A stretch of DNA of 64,000 nt, taken from contig NZ_FNZN01000009.1 in the NCBI RefSeq assembly GCF_900109345.1, positions 28,180 through 92,179 of the forward strand, read 5' to 3'. This stretch comes from Maribacter orientalis (GTDB lineage Bacteria; Bacteroidota; Bacteroidia; Flavobacteriales; Flavobacteriaceae). Shown here piece after piece: positions 18,190 to 27,105 of the stretch. A program made the position numbers and the translations under genes. The notes beneath the pieces are model-generated. The model was given only the letters and a program-made list of their open reading frames with translations, did no database searches and was not told where the DNA came from. How positions within the stretch are numbered: the stretch's first letter is position 1; every line of letters starts with the position of its first letter.

Positions 18190-19314
18190 ATGAAAAACCA
18201 ATCAATCATAAAAACTCCGGGCCGATTTAAGCTTCAATATAGAGGGGTTGACTGCTTAAACTGCGGCCACCCTCTTGATTTAAGCGATAAATATTGCCCC
18301 AATTGCTCTCAAGCCAACAGCACCAAGAAGCTAACACTATTAGATTTTTTTGAGGAATTTTTCTCAAACTATTTCTCATATGATTCTAAACTATGGCAAA
18401 CACTTGCGGCACTATTACTTAAGCCTGGTAAAATTACAAGAGAATATATTTCTGGCAAACGCTTGTCATACACAAATCCTTTCCGTTTTTTATTAAGCTT
18501 ATCAATTGTATACTTTTTAATCATAAGTTTTAATAGTGAATTTGAATCCTTAAATAAATATGGTAGCGGCAATAGAATGCCAACGTTCGATATAACAAAG
18601 CAACTAAACACTTATGAATTTGAAAATGAAGACGAAAAAAAAGCAGCTTTGGCGGCTATTGATTCCATAAAACTAGAAAAGATTATCGGAAATATAAAAA
18701 GCGCAAAAGATTCTAGCATACTTTCAAATCCCAAAAAATATTTCAAAGAAATTAAAGACAATGGATTTTTCAATCGATATGGCACTAAAATAGAATTCTT
18801 TACCACCGTTATTAAGAGGGATACTATCTATAGCTTGGATGAAAGTATTATCAAATATGATATTAGCTCTAATCTAGAAAATGAAATAACCTTTAACCTT
18901 GCGCAAAGTTTGGTGGAAATCGAAAAACGTCCTGGAACTTTTTTCAACAGTCTCATATCTAAATTACCAATTGCTACATTTTTCTTTCTCCCATTCTTTT
19001 CTTTTTTCGTTTGGATGGTCTATATCAGAAAAAAATACACTTATACCGATCATTTAATCTTTAGCTTTCACAATCAATCGTTATTATTTATCTTGCTCAT
19101 TGTTAGCAATTTGATTAACGCAGTTTTCAATATTGGCAGCGAAGGAGTATTTTTCCTGATATTTGCAATCTACCTTTATAAAGCAATGCGGAATTTCTAT
19201 CAACAAGGAAGAGTTAAAACGATTATAAAATATATTTTCCTAACCTCATTATTTTTTACCTTAGGAGGTATAGCAATTACAATATTAATAGCTGCAAGCG
19301 TTTTTACATATTAA
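18190..19314 (+). CDS. DUF3667 membrane protein with N-terminal zinc ribbon
   Basis: This 374-residue protein has a zinc ribbon at Cys22, Cys25, Cys36 and Cys39 (CLNCGH and CPNCSQ), followed by the DUF3667 signature LTLLDFFEEFFSNYFSYDSK and LLLKPGKITREYISGKR. Several hydrophobic segments come next, near residue 95 and clustered after 255 (FFFLPFFSFFVWM, LLFILLIVSNLI, FFLIFAIYLY, FLTSLFFTLGG). The function of DUF3667 is not known. It is followed 2 bases later by apaG, so the two are cotranscribed. Confidence 0.88.
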   Translation: MKNQSIIKTPGRFKLQYRGVDCLNCGHPLDLSDKYCPNCSQANSTKKLTLLDFFEEFFSNYFSYDSKLWQTLAALLLKPGKITREYISGKRLSYTNPFRFLLSLSIVYFLIISFNSEFESLNKYGSGNRMPTFDITKQLNTYEFENEDEKKAALAAIDSIKLEKIIGNIKSAKDSSILSNPKKYFKEIKDNGFFNRYGTKIEFFTTVIKRDTIYSLDESIIKYDISSNLENEITFNLAQSLVEIEKRPGTFFNSLISKLPIATFFFLPFFSFFVWMVYIRKKYTYTDHLIFSFHNQSLLFILLIVSNLINAVFNIGSEGVFFLIFAIYLYKAMRNFYQQGRVKTIIKYIFLTSLFFTLGGIAITILIAASVFTY

Positions 19315-19316
19315 AC

Positions 19317-19706
19317 ATGATGATAACACAGGTAACCAAAGGCATTAAAATATCGGTACAGACTAGTTTTGAAGGCACATTCTTCAAAAACTATAAAATG
19401 CACTATGCGTTCGGTTATACTATTACCATTGAGAATCAAAGTAAAGATGCCGTTCAATTGACTTCTCGTCATTGGAAAATCTATGATTCTTTAAATGAAA
19501 TGGAAACCTTAGATGGTGAAGGGGTAATTGGCAAAAAACCAGTAATTCAACCTGGAGATTCTCATACCTATAACTCTGGATGTTTGCTAACCTCTCCTAT
19601 TGGTGCTATGAAAGGTCATTACAATATGACTCATCTTAGCAACTCTGAAAAATTCAGAGTATATATTCCTACGTTTAAATTTAGCGCCCCTTTTGCTCTA
19701 AACTAA
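19317..19706 (+). CDS. apaG: ApaG (DUF525) protein
   Basis: This 129-residue single-domain protein has the ApaG fold. Visible signature blocks are YAFGYTITIENQS, VQLTSRHWKIYDS, the GxGVxGxxP loop in EGVIGKKPVIQPGDSH, and YNSGCLLTSPIGAMKGHY. ApaG proteins are small beta-sandwich proteins linked genetically to magnesium/cobalt handling; the molecular role is unsettled. The start is one of two adjacent ATG codons (19317 or 19320). It follows DUF3667 with two bases between. Confidence 0.93.
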   Translation: MMITQVTKGIKISVQTSFEGTFFKNYKMHYAFGYTITIENQSKDAVQLTSRHWKIYDSLNEMETLDGEGVIGKKPVIQPGDSHTYNSGCLLTSPIGAMKGHYNMTHLSNSEKFRVYIPTFKFSAPFALN

Positions 19707-19750
19707 ATCCTTTTAACCTTATATTAGTTTTAAGTCCAACTCCCTTTTAG

Positions 19751-19758
19751 TACCTTTG
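19751..19758 (+). promoter_or_regulatory. -7 promoter element TACCTTTG for pruA
   Basis: TACCTTTG fits TAnnTTTG, 30 bases before the pruA ATG at 19788, between apaG and pruA. Confidence 0.55.
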
Positions 19759-19787
19759 GTCAACTTTTTAATTTAAAAATATTGACA

Positions 19788-21416
19788 ATGGGTAAAGGTT
19801 TTTTCCAAGTTCCTACAGCTATTAATGAACCAATTAAAAGCTATGCACCTGGCTCTTCAGAAAGAGAAGCTGTTTTGGAACAATACAAAACATATTTTAA
19901 CGGCAATGTAGATGTTCCTATGTACATAGGTTCAAAAGAGGTTCGAACAGGCAATACAAAACCTATGTCGCCACCTCACGACCACAAACACATTGTTGGT
20001 ACTTACCATACTGCCGATAAAAAAAACGTACAAGCCGCAATAGATAATTGTTTAGAATCAAGAAACGCTTGGGCGAATTTAGCATGGGAGCAACGCGCTG
20101 CCATATTCTTAAAAGCTGCAGAATTAATTGCTGGGCCTTATCGGGCTAAAATTAATGCGTCTACCATGATAGCTCAATCAAAAAATATTCACCAAGCGGA
20201 AATTGACGCTGCTTGTGAATTGATTGACTTTTTACGTTTTAACGTAGAATATATGTCACAGATATATGCTGAACAACCTGATTCTGCAGAAGGTATTTGG
20301 AACCGTGTCGAATACAGACCTTTAGAAGGATTTGTTTATGCAATTACTCCATTTAACTTTACAGCAATAGCAGGTAACCTTCCTGCAAGTGCTGCGATGA
20401 TGGGCAATGTCGTTGTTTGGAAACCTAGCGATAGTCAAATATTTTCGGCAAAAGTTATTGTTGACATTTTTAAAGAAGCAGGTTTACCTGACGGAGTTAT
20501 CAATGTTGTTTATGGCGACCCAGTGATGATTACAAACACTATTTTGGCTAGTCCTGATTTTGCAGGAATCCATTTCACAGGTTCAACACATGTTTTCAAA
20601 GAATTATGGAAACAAATTGGAAATAATATTCACACTTATAAAACCTACCCAAAAATAGTTGGTGAAACTGGTGGTAAAGATTTTATACTTGCACACCCGA
20701 CCGCAAACACAAAGCAGGTTGCTACCGCTATTTCCAGAGGTGCCTTTGAATTTCAGGGTCAAAAATGTAGTGCAGCATCAAGAGTATACTTACCAAAATC
20801 CACATCTAAAGAGATATTAGAATATGTAAAAGCAGATATCGAATCGTTTAACAAACCTGGATCGCCAGAAGATATGAGCAATTTTATCACCGCGGTAATT
20901 CATGAAGGTTCTTTTGATAAATTAGTGAAATATATAAACCAAGCGAAAGAAGATGAAAATGCCGAGATATATGCCGGTGGTAGTTTTGATAAATCTATAG
21001 GATATTTTATAGAGCCAACAGTTATTGTTACTACCGATCCAAAATACACAACAATGGAAACCGAACTTTTCGGACCCGTGGTTACGATTTATGTATATGA
21101 TGATAAAGATTGGAAAGAAACCTTGCAATTAATCGACGGAACTTCAGAATATGCTTTAACAGGCGCTGTACTTTCAAATGACAGATATGCTATTGAAGAG
21201 GCTACAAAAGCATTACAAAATTGTGCTGGCAATTTCTATATCAATGATAAACCAACCGGCGCTGTTGTTGGCCAACAACCTTTTGGCGGTGCAAGAGCAT
21301 CTGGAACAAATGATAAGGCTGGATCAGCTCAAAACTTATTAAGATGGGTATCTCCTAGATTAATAAAGGAAACATTTGTAACCCCAGTAGATTATAGATA
21401 TCCATTTTTGGGATAA
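19788..21416 (+). CDS. pruA: L-glutamate gamma-semialdehyde dehydrogenase
   Basis: This 542-residue NAD-dependent enzyme oxidises glutamate semialdehyde (pyrroline-5-carboxylate) to glutamate in proline catabolism. It is the long-form P5CDH of Bacteroidota and eukaryotes. The catalytic Cys is in FQGQKCSAASR, the general-base Glu in VGETGGKDF, and NAD contacts include FNFTAIAGNLP and HFTGSTHVFK. The near C-terminal NFYINDKPTGAVVGQQPFGG is typical. I use the ATG at 19788; a TTG two codons earlier is less likely. No proline dehydrogenase gene is adjacent. A palindromic terminator follows at once. Confidence 0.96.
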   Translation: MGKGFFQVPTAINEPIKSYAPGSSEREAVLEQYKTYFNGNVDVPMYIGSKEVRTGNTKPMSPPHDHKHIVGTYHTADKKNVQAAIDNCLESRNAWANLAWEQRAAIFLKAAELIAGPYRAKINASTMIAQSKNIHQAEIDAACELIDFLRFNVEYMSQIYAEQPDSAEGIWNRVEYRPLEGFVYAITPFNFTAIAGNLPASAAMMGNVVVWKPSDSQIFSAKVIVDIFKEAGLPDGVINVVYGDPVMITNTILASPDFAGIHFTGSTHVFKELWKQIGNNIHTYKTYPKIVGETGGKDFILAHPTANTKQVATAISRGAFEFQGQKCSAASRVYLPKSTSKEILEYVKADIESFNKPGSPEDMSNFITAVIHEGSFDKLVKYINQAKEDENAEIYAGGSFDKSIGYFIEPTVIVTTDPKYTTMETELFGPVVTIYVYDDKDWKETLQLIDGTSEYALTGAVLSNDRYAIEEATKALQNCAGNFYINDKPTGAVVGQQPFGGARASGTNDKAGSAQNLLRWVSPRLIKETFVTPVDYRYPFLG

Positions 21417-21424
21417 TCAAACTT

Positions 21425-21458
21425 AAAAGGCTGAATTTAAATTCAGCCTTTTTTTTTT
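21425..21458 (+). terminator. Intrinsic terminator after pruA
   Basis: The perfect palindrome AAGGCTGAATTT/AAATTCAGCCTT (within 21425-21452) is followed by a T run to 21458, eight bases beyond the pruA stop. Confidence 0.9.
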
Positions 21459-21529
21459 GATATTTTATTTAAATAAGGGTAATATCACACTAATATAATT
21501 TTTACTTTATCAATCTTAACACACTAATT

Positions 21530-22042
21530 ATGAAAAAGTTACTATTAATTGCTGTTCTTTTCTCTGGCGCATTTTCTAACGCTCAAGAAGGGTTAGCGCA
21601 GACTACCATTAAAGCTGTTTTAACCAGCAATCAATCACAGGTAATTCAATTAGCAGAAGCATTTACTGAAGATAAATACGACTGGAGACCCGCAGAAGGA
21701 GTTAATTCTGTTGGAGAAGCACTTTTACATGTTGCATCCGGAAATTATTTTCTAGCATCTAAATTAGGATTTGCTCCACCAGAAGATGTTGATATGATGA
21801 CTTTAGGGAAAATTACCGGGAAAGACAACATCATCGCAACCTTAAAAAAATCTAATGAATTTGTTTTAGAAAAAATTACCATGGTAGAAGATGGTGATTT
21901 GAACGAAGATGTTGATTTTGGCTTTATGAAAGCTAATAAATTAGGCGGACTTCTAGCAATTATGGAACATAATGGCGAACATAAAGGTCAATTAATTGCC
22001 TATGCGAGATCCAATGGGGTTGTTCCACCTTGGAGCGAGTAA
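21530..22042 (+). CDS. Exported DinB-family protein
   Basis: This 170-residue protein has a signal peptide (MKKLLLIAVLFSGAFSNAQ). The rest is a DinB-like four-helix bundle: AEAFTEDKYDWRPAEGVNSVGEALLHVASGNYFLASKL, then a later EHNGEHKGQLIAYARSNGVVPPWS. His residues in LLHVA and in EHNGEHKGQ sit at the usual metal-binding positions. DinB relatives include thiol-dependent transferases, but the reaction is unknown here. Export is uncommon for the superfamily but frequent in Bacteroidota copies. It is a single-gene unit bounded by terminators on both sides. Confidence 0.88.
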   Translation: MKKLLLIAVLFSGAFSNAQEGLAQTTIKAVLTSNQSQVIQLAEAFTEDKYDWRPAEGVNSVGEALLHVASGNYFLASKLGFAPPEDVDMMTLGKITGKDNIIATLKKSNEFVLEKITMVEDGDLNEDVDFGFMKANKLGGLLAIMEHNGEHKGQLIAYARSNGVVPPWSE

Positions 22043-22063
22043 AAATTCAGTTAAAAAAATATT

Positions 22064-22099
22064 AGCCTTCAACCATTTAAATGGTTGAAGGCTTTTTTT
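22064..22099 (+). terminator. Intrinsic terminator after DinB-family gene
   Basis: A 30-base perfect palindrome (AGCCTTCAACCATTT and its complement, 22064-22093) is followed by seven T. Confidence 0.9.
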
Positions 22100-22475
22100 A
22101 TACCCAATCCTTCTCCAGCATTATTAAACTAGGAATTACAACTATTGAATTGCCTTAGCATAGCAGGTTTCATTTCCAAACCAACCAATATTTAATTTCT
22201 CAAAAATTTAGGTATTTCTACCCAATTTGAGGTATTTCCTATGCCGAAATATAATTTCAATGTAAATTTAACGTTAATTAATTGTAAATTAAATGCTATT
22301 TACGGAACTTCATACGTCATTTAAAGTTAAATTCTTATGAAAACTCAAAAAGAAAAGATACCAATTAGCAGTTTCAAATTTCTAAGTTGGAAATCCATTA
22401 AACTATTTGTTCAAAAATACAGAAGAGCTTATTACCAAGCATTTAGTCTTTAAATCTAAGATAAGTACAGTAAAA
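22100..22475. other. Gap with one doubtful small ORF
   Basis: This region is AT-rich DNA of about 375 bases between the DinB terminator and the end of rsmG. The only coding candidate is the 38-residue ORF at 22337-22453. No RNA gene or strong hairpin was found. Confidence 0.5.
22337..22453 (+). CDS. Possible 38-residue basic peptide
   Basis: This short ORF starts MKTQKEKIPISSF and ends RRAYYQAFSL, with eight Lys/Arg, two Trp/Phe-rich stretches and no membrane segment. The initiation context (ATTCTTATGAAAAC) is plausible for Bacteroidota. It is convergent with rsmG, whose stop lies 23 bases downstream. I do not recognise a family, and chance ORFs of this size are common in AT-rich DNA. Confidence 0.35.
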   Translation: MKTQKEKIPISSFKFLSWKSIKLFVQKYRRAYYQAFSL

Positions 22476-23111
22476 TCACCCTTTAAATTTCAAAGGCAGA
22501 TAGACCATTTTTTTTGTTTCAAAAAAATCTTCTTTGAAATAATCCGTTAATTTATAGACTTCAGCCGTTTTATAGTCCTTTAGTTCTTCAAGCAAATCAC
22601 CCCCTTTTAAGTACAATATTCCGTTACGAATAGAATGGGTCGATTCCTTTTTAATTTTTCCTTTTACCCAATGCACAAAGGTTGGCATCGCAGCAACAGC
22701 CCTACTGACAATAAAATCGAACTGACCCGGTATCTCCTCTACTCTGGCATTAATAGTTTTTACATTAGCTAACTGCAATCCTTCAACTACCTCATCAACT
22801 ACTTTTATTTTCTTTCCGATAGAATCAACCAATGTAAAATGTGCCTCAGGAAATAATATAGCTAGTGGAATTCCGGGGAAGCCTCCTCCTGTGCCAACAT
22901 CTAGAATTTTTGAACCTTCATTAAAAGTGATAAATTTGGCTATTCCGAGAGAATGTAAAACATGCCTTAAATAGAGTTCATCTATGTCTTTTCGAGAAAC
23001 CACATTTATCTTTTGGTTCCAATCCTTATAAAGTTCCTCTAATCTTTCAAATTGTTCTTTCTGATTTATTGATAAATTGGGAAAATATTCAAATATGGTT
23101 TCAGCAGTCAT
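22476..23111 (-). CDS. rsmG: 16S rRNA (guanine(527)-N(7))-methyltransferase
   Basis: This 211-residue SAM-dependent enzyme methylates N7 of G527 in 16S rRNA. Visible motifs are the family's N-terminal LEELYKDWNQKINVVSRKD with YLRHVLHSLGI, motif I KILDVGTGGGFPGIPLA, FTLVDSIGKKIKVV and the catalytic-region DFIVSRAVAAM. Length is normal. It stands as a single minus-strand gene, divergent from the desaturase. Confidence 0.96.
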   Translation of the reverse strand: MTAETIFEYFPNLSINQKEQFERLEELYKDWNQKINVVSRKDIDELYLRHVLHSLGIAKFITFNEGSKILDVGTGGGFPGIPLAILFPEAHFTLVDSIGKKIKVVDEVVEGLQLANVKTINARVEEIPGQFDFIVSRAVAAMPTFVHWVKGKIKKESTHSIRNGILYLKGGDLLEELKDYKTAEVYKLTDYFKEDFFETKKMVYLPLKFKG

Positions 23112-23114
23112 CCT

Positions 23115-23122
23115 TATCTTTG
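23115..23122 (+). promoter_or_regulatory. Possible -7 element TATCTTTG before desaturase
   Basis: TATCTTTG is an exact TAnnTTTG match pointing toward the desaturase, 110 bases before its ATG. It is right beside the divergent rsmG start. The long leader makes the assignment tentative. Confidence 0.35.
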
Positions 23123-23231
23123 TAAATAGATATTATTAGTATATTCACTATTGCAAAGATTTAGCTTTTAATTAAGCTATCAAACTATTATAGATTCAAT
23201 TACATATAATTAAGTAAAAGATTACCCAATT

Positions 23232-24332
23232 ATGGAACAAAATACCATACGATTTCCCCGAACAGATTCTGCAAAGTTTTTTAAGACTTTGAATAGTAGA
23301 GTCAATGATTATTTTAAAACGAATAAATTAAAAAAAACAGGTAATTGGAGACTTCACATTAAAACTTTTGTGATGTTCTCATTATTTCTCGCACCTTATT
23401 TTCTAATCTTAACTTTAGGATTGCCAAACTGGGCTAATTTTCTTTTGACAATTGTCATGGGCGTAGGTATGGCAGGTGTTGGCATGAACGTTATGCATGA
23501 TGGCAATCATGGAGCTTACTCTAATAAAAAATGGGTGAACAAATTAATGGGCAGTAGTATTTATATACTCGCCGGAAATGTTTACAACTGGCAGGTTCAA
23601 CACAATGTTCTTCACCATACCTATACCAATATTCATGAACATGATGAAGATATGGAAGCAGGTAGAATATTACGTTTTTCTAAACATGCCGAATGGAAAA
23701 AACATCATAAATTTCAACATTTTTATTCTGTCTTATTGTACGGTCTACTTACCTTCAATTGGGCCATTACCACCGATTTTCAACAAATGTATAGGTACAT
23801 GAAGCGTAAATTATCATATGGTAAATTACCAAGTGCCACCATGAATTGGAGCACTCTAATCATCACAAAATTGCTATACATAACAATTTGGATTGTTCTA
23901 CCTATGTTAATTTTGGACATTGCATGGTGGAAAATTCTAATTGGTTTCTTTTTAATGCATTATGTTGCAGGCGTTATATTAAGTGTAGTTTTCCAACTTG
24001 CCCATATCGTTGATGATGCCGATACGCCATTGCCAGACGAATCTGGTACAATGAAAAATACTTGGGCTATTCACCAACTATTCACTACCGTAAATTTTGG
24101 TACAAAAAATAAATTAGTGAATTGGTTTACAGGCGGATTAAATCATCAAGTTGAGCACCATATATTTCCTAACATAAGCCATGTTCATTACACAAAAATT
24201 TCGAAAATTGTGAAACAAACAGCGCAAGAATTTAATTTGCCATATCACGAGTATAAAACTACCAGAAAAGCTATAATTTCGCACTTCAAACATTTAAAAG
24301 AATTAGGCAAGGAGCCTACATTGCAATACTAG
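23232..24332 (+). CDS. Membrane fatty acid desaturase (front-end-like)
   Basis: This 366-residue di-iron acyl desaturase in the inner membrane has three His boxes: HDGNHGAYS, HNVLHHTYTN and HQVEHHIFP. The Gln-x-x-His-His form of the third box is typical of front-end (delta-6/linoleoyl-CoA-type) desaturases, but no cytochrome b5 domain is fused. Hydrophobic pairs lie at about 47-85 and 210-250. The product probably introduces a double bond into membrane lipid acyl chains; regioselectivity cannot be read. It lies 15 bases before an aminotransferase gene and may be cotranscribed with it. Confidence 0.92.
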   Translation: MEQNTIRFPRTDSAKFFKTLNSRVNDYFKTNKLKKTGNWRLHIKTFVMFSLFLAPYFLILTLGLPNWANFLLTIVMGVGMAGVGMNVMHDGNHGAYSNKKWVNKLMGSSIYILAGNVYNWQVQHNVLHHTYTNIHEHDEDMEAGRILRFSKHAEWKKHHKFQHFYSVLLYGLLTFNWAITTDFQQMYRYMKRKLSYGKLPSATMNWSTLIITKLLYITIWIVLPMLILDIAWWKILIGFFLMHYVAGVILSVVFQLAHIVDDADTPLPDESGTMKNTWAIHQLFTTVNFGTKNKLVNWFTGGLNHQVEHHIFPNISHVHYTKISKIVKQTAQEFNLPYHEYKTTRKAIISHFKHLKELGKEPTLQY

Positions 24333-24347
24333 AAATTTATAGCACCC

Positions 24348-25538
24348 ATGAGCAATCAACTTTCGGATAGAATAAACAGCGTTACACCGTCAGCTACTTT
24401 GGAAATGGCCGCAAAGGCCCGTGAATTAAGAGCATCAGGAAAAGACATCATAGGTTTAAGCTTAGGCGAACCAGATTTTGAAACTCCAGATTACATAAAA
24501 GACGCAGCAATTCAAGCAATTAATGATAACTACAATTCCTATTCTCCGGTAGATGGATATGTAGATTTGAAAAAGGCAATTATAACAAAATTTAAAAGGG
24601 ATAACAACCTAAGTTATGAGCTTCCTCAAATCGTTGTTTCCACTGGTGCAAAACAGTCATTATACAATGTTGCCCAGGTTATTTTAAATCCTGGTGATGA
24701 AGTTATTTTACCTTGCCCTTATTGGGTAAGTTATAGTGACATTGTTAAATTGGCAGATGGTATTCCTGTAGAAGTGCCAACTTCTTTGGAAAATGATTTT
24801 AAAATGACTCCAGAGCAATTGGAAGCAGCTATAACACCAAAAACTAAAATGTTATGGTATAGCTCACCTTGCAACCCAAGTGGATCTATATACAGCAAAA
24901 AAGAATTGCGTGCACTTGCTGATGTTTTAATAAAACACCCACAAATCATTGTTGTTAGTGATGAAATTTACGAGCATATTAATTATGGAGTAACCAAACA
25001 TGCCTCAATGGCTGAATTTGATGATATGTTCGATCGTACAGTTACGGTTAATGGTGTAGCAAAAGCATTTGCTATGACTGGATGGCGTATTGGATATATC
25101 GGCGCACCTGCTTACATTGCCCGTGCAACGAACAAACTTCAAGGTCAAGTTACCAGTGGTGCGAATTGTATTGCTCAACGTGCAGTTATAACAGCTTTAG
25201 AAGAATCACCTGACCGTATTCAATTCATGGTCGATGAATTTAAAGAACGTCGCAAGTTAATTTTAGGATTGTTAAATGAAATAGATGGTTTTAAATGTAA
25301 TGAGCCTGAGGGTGCATTTTACGTATATCCAGATGTAACTGCCTTTTTTGGTAAAACATTAAACGGCACTAAAATCAATAATGCATCAGATTTCTCTATG
25401 TATATTCTAGAAGCAGCTAATGTAGCAACAGTTACTGGTGATGCATTTGGTAATGGAAATTGTATTCGTATATCTTACGCTGCATCAGTTAAAGATATTA
25501 AAGAAGCGATTTCAAGAATAAAAGAAGCACTGAAATAA
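24348..25538 (+). CDS. PLP-dependent aminotransferase, aspartate family
   Basis: This 396-residue class I/II aminotransferase has the family opening SDRINSVTPSATLEMAAKARELRA, LSLGEPDFETPD, the SSPCNPSG substrate loop, VVSDEIYEHI, and the PLP-lysine region NGVAKAFAMTGWRIGY. Arg in NCIRISYA is the carboxylate-binding residue. It is closest to aspartate/prephenate aminotransferases of the AspC type found in Bacillus and Thermus. The substrate is likely aspartate or a related amino acid. It is followed by a bidirectional terminator shared with trkH. Confidence 0.93.
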   Translation: MSNQLSDRINSVTPSATLEMAAKARELRASGKDIIGLSLGEPDFETPDYIKDAAIQAINDNYNSYSPVDGYVDLKKAIITKFKRDNNLSYELPQIVVSTGAKQSLYNVAQVILNPGDEVILPCPYWVSYSDIVKLADGIPVEVPTSLENDFKMTPEQLEAAITPKTKMLWYSSPCNPSGSIYSKKELRALADVLIKHPQIIVVSDEIYEHINYGVTKHASMAEFDDMFDRTVTVNGVAKAFAMTGWRIGYIGAPAYIARATNKLQGQVTSGANCIAQRAVITALEESPDRIQFMVDEFKERRKLILGLLNEIDGFKCNEPEGAFYVYPDVTAFFGKTLNGTKINNASDFSMYILEAANVATVTGDAFGNGNCIRISYAASVKDIKEAISRIKEALK

Positions 25539-25560
25539 TATTCAACACATTATAGAATAA

Positions 25561-25590
25561 AAAAGTCCCTTTGATCAAAGGGACTTTTTT
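25561..25590. terminator. Bidirectional terminator between aspC-like gene and trkH
   Basis: The perfect 30-base palindrome AAAAAGTCCCTTTGA/TCAAAGGGACTTTTT lies between convergent genes, with A and T runs on both flanks. Confidence 0.9.
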
Positions 25591-25610
25591 ATTTTCAATT
25601 ATCTATCTCC

Positions 25611-27104
25611 TTATGTTCGTTTCCAGAAATAAGGCGTTAACAATATTAATACTGTAAAGAGTTCTAGTCTACCTGCCAACATTAAAAAGCCACACCACCA
25701 TTTCGCCAATACCGGCAAACTATTAAAATTACTTACCGGGTTTAGACTACCCAATGCCGGACCAACATTACCTAACGATGATGCCGCGCCACCAATAGCC
25801 GATTCAAAATCTAAACCTAAAAAACCTAATACAAGCGCACCAATAATAAAGAGTAACATATATAGCACAAAGAAGCCTATAATGTTATAAACGATTTTCT
25901 CCTTTACCGTTTTATTGTTGTACCGTACTGGTATAATGGCATTAGTATGTAATGTTCTTTTAAATTCTAACACACCGTTTTTAATAATCAATATGTGACG
26001 CATTACTTTAATACCGCCAGCCGTAGAACCCGCAGAACCACCTAAGAAAAACAACCCAAAAAAGAATATGGTTAAAAAGGGGGTCCATTGCGTAAAATCT
26101 GCACTTACAAAGCCAGTTGTAGTGATTACTGAAACTATTTGAAACAATGCATGCCTAAACGAGCTTTCTGCCTTACCCAAAACCATAGGGTAACCAGGTG
26201 TCATATCTGTTATGTTTGCTTTAAAATAGATAACCAAGGCTACTATAATCGTAAACACAATTACGAATCCAGCATAATATCGAAACTCTTCATCTTTAAA
26301 CACCTTCTGTACTTTGCCTTTAAAAGCAAAATAGCTTAACACAAAATTACTACCTGCCAAAAACATGAAAAAGATAATAATGTATTGAATTAAGGGTTGA
26401 TCATTCCAATAAGCAACACTTGCATTTTTAGTAGAAAAACCACCGGTAGACAATGTCGCCATTGCATGATTTATAGCATCAAAAAATGACATTCCGGCTG
26501 TTTGCAATAGAATTGTTTCCGCAATGGTATATCCAAAATAAATAAGCCAAAGTCGCTTTGCCGTATCGGTAATTCGAGGGTGTAATTTATCTGCACTTGG
26601 CCCAGGAGCTTCTGCAGAAAAAAGCTGCATACCCCCTATTCCTAATAATGGCAAAATAGCTATAGCCAATACGATGATACCCATTCCCCCAATCCAGTGA
26701 GTAAGGCTTCTCCAAAAAAGAATACCTTCTGGCATTACCTCTATATCATCCATAATAGAGGCTCCTGTGGTGGTATAACCCGATACCGTTTCAAAAAAAG
26801 CATTCGTAACATCAGGTACCGCTCCAGAAAATAGATAAGGCAACATACCTGAAATAGACATAATTATCCAACCAAAAGTAACAATAATGTAGCCCTCTTT
26901 TTGCTTTACTTCTTTCTTATGCCCTCGGGTATAATACATTGAAAAAACCCCAACAAACATGGTCGTTAACGATGCTAACGTGATACTAAGAGTAGCACCA
27001 TCTTGATAAATACCACTTACTACCGCCGCCAAAAGCATAAAGCCTCCGTTACAAAGCAACAGCAACCCCATTAAATGAAATATGATTCTTAAGTTGAGCC
27101 GCAT
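25611..27104 (-). CDS. trkH: Trk-type potassium transporter membrane subunit
   Basis: This 497-residue polytopic K+ channel subunit of the TrkH/KtrB family is built of four pore repeats. Selectivity-filter segments are visible as SGYTTTGASIM, LSTGGFSTKNAS, VSVITTTGFVSADF and SSLGNVGPALG. The chosen ATG at 27104 gives MRLNLRIIFHLMGLLLL and leaves one base after the trkA stop; an in-frame start at 27125 would overlap trkA and add seven polar residues. It works with the TrkA gating ring encoded just upstream. Confidence 0.95.
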   Translation of the reverse strand: MRLNLRIIFHLMGLLLLCNGGFMLLAAVVSGIYQDGATLSITLASLTTMFVGVFSMYYTRGHKKEVKQKEGYIIVTFGWIIMSISGMLPYLFSGAVPDVTNAFFETVSGYTTTGASIMDDIEVMPEGILFWRSLTHWIGGMGIIVLAIAILPLLGIGGMQLFSAEAPGPSADKLHPRITDTAKRLWLIYFGYTIAETILLQTAGMSFFDAINHAMATLSTGGFSTKNASVAYWNDQPLIQYIIIFFMFLAGSNFVLSYFAFKGKVQKVFKDEEFRYYAGFVIVFTIIVALVIYFKANITDMTPGYPMVLGKAESSFRHALFQIVSVITTTGFVSADFTQWTPFLTIFFFGLFFLGGSAGSTAGGIKVMRHILIIKNGVLEFKRTLHTNAIIPVRYNNKTVKEKIVYNIIGFFVLYMLLFIIGALVLGFLGLDFESAIGGAASSLGNVGPALGSLNPVSNFNSLPVLAKWWCGFLMLAGRLELFTVLILLTPYFWKRT

Positions 27105-27105
27105 T

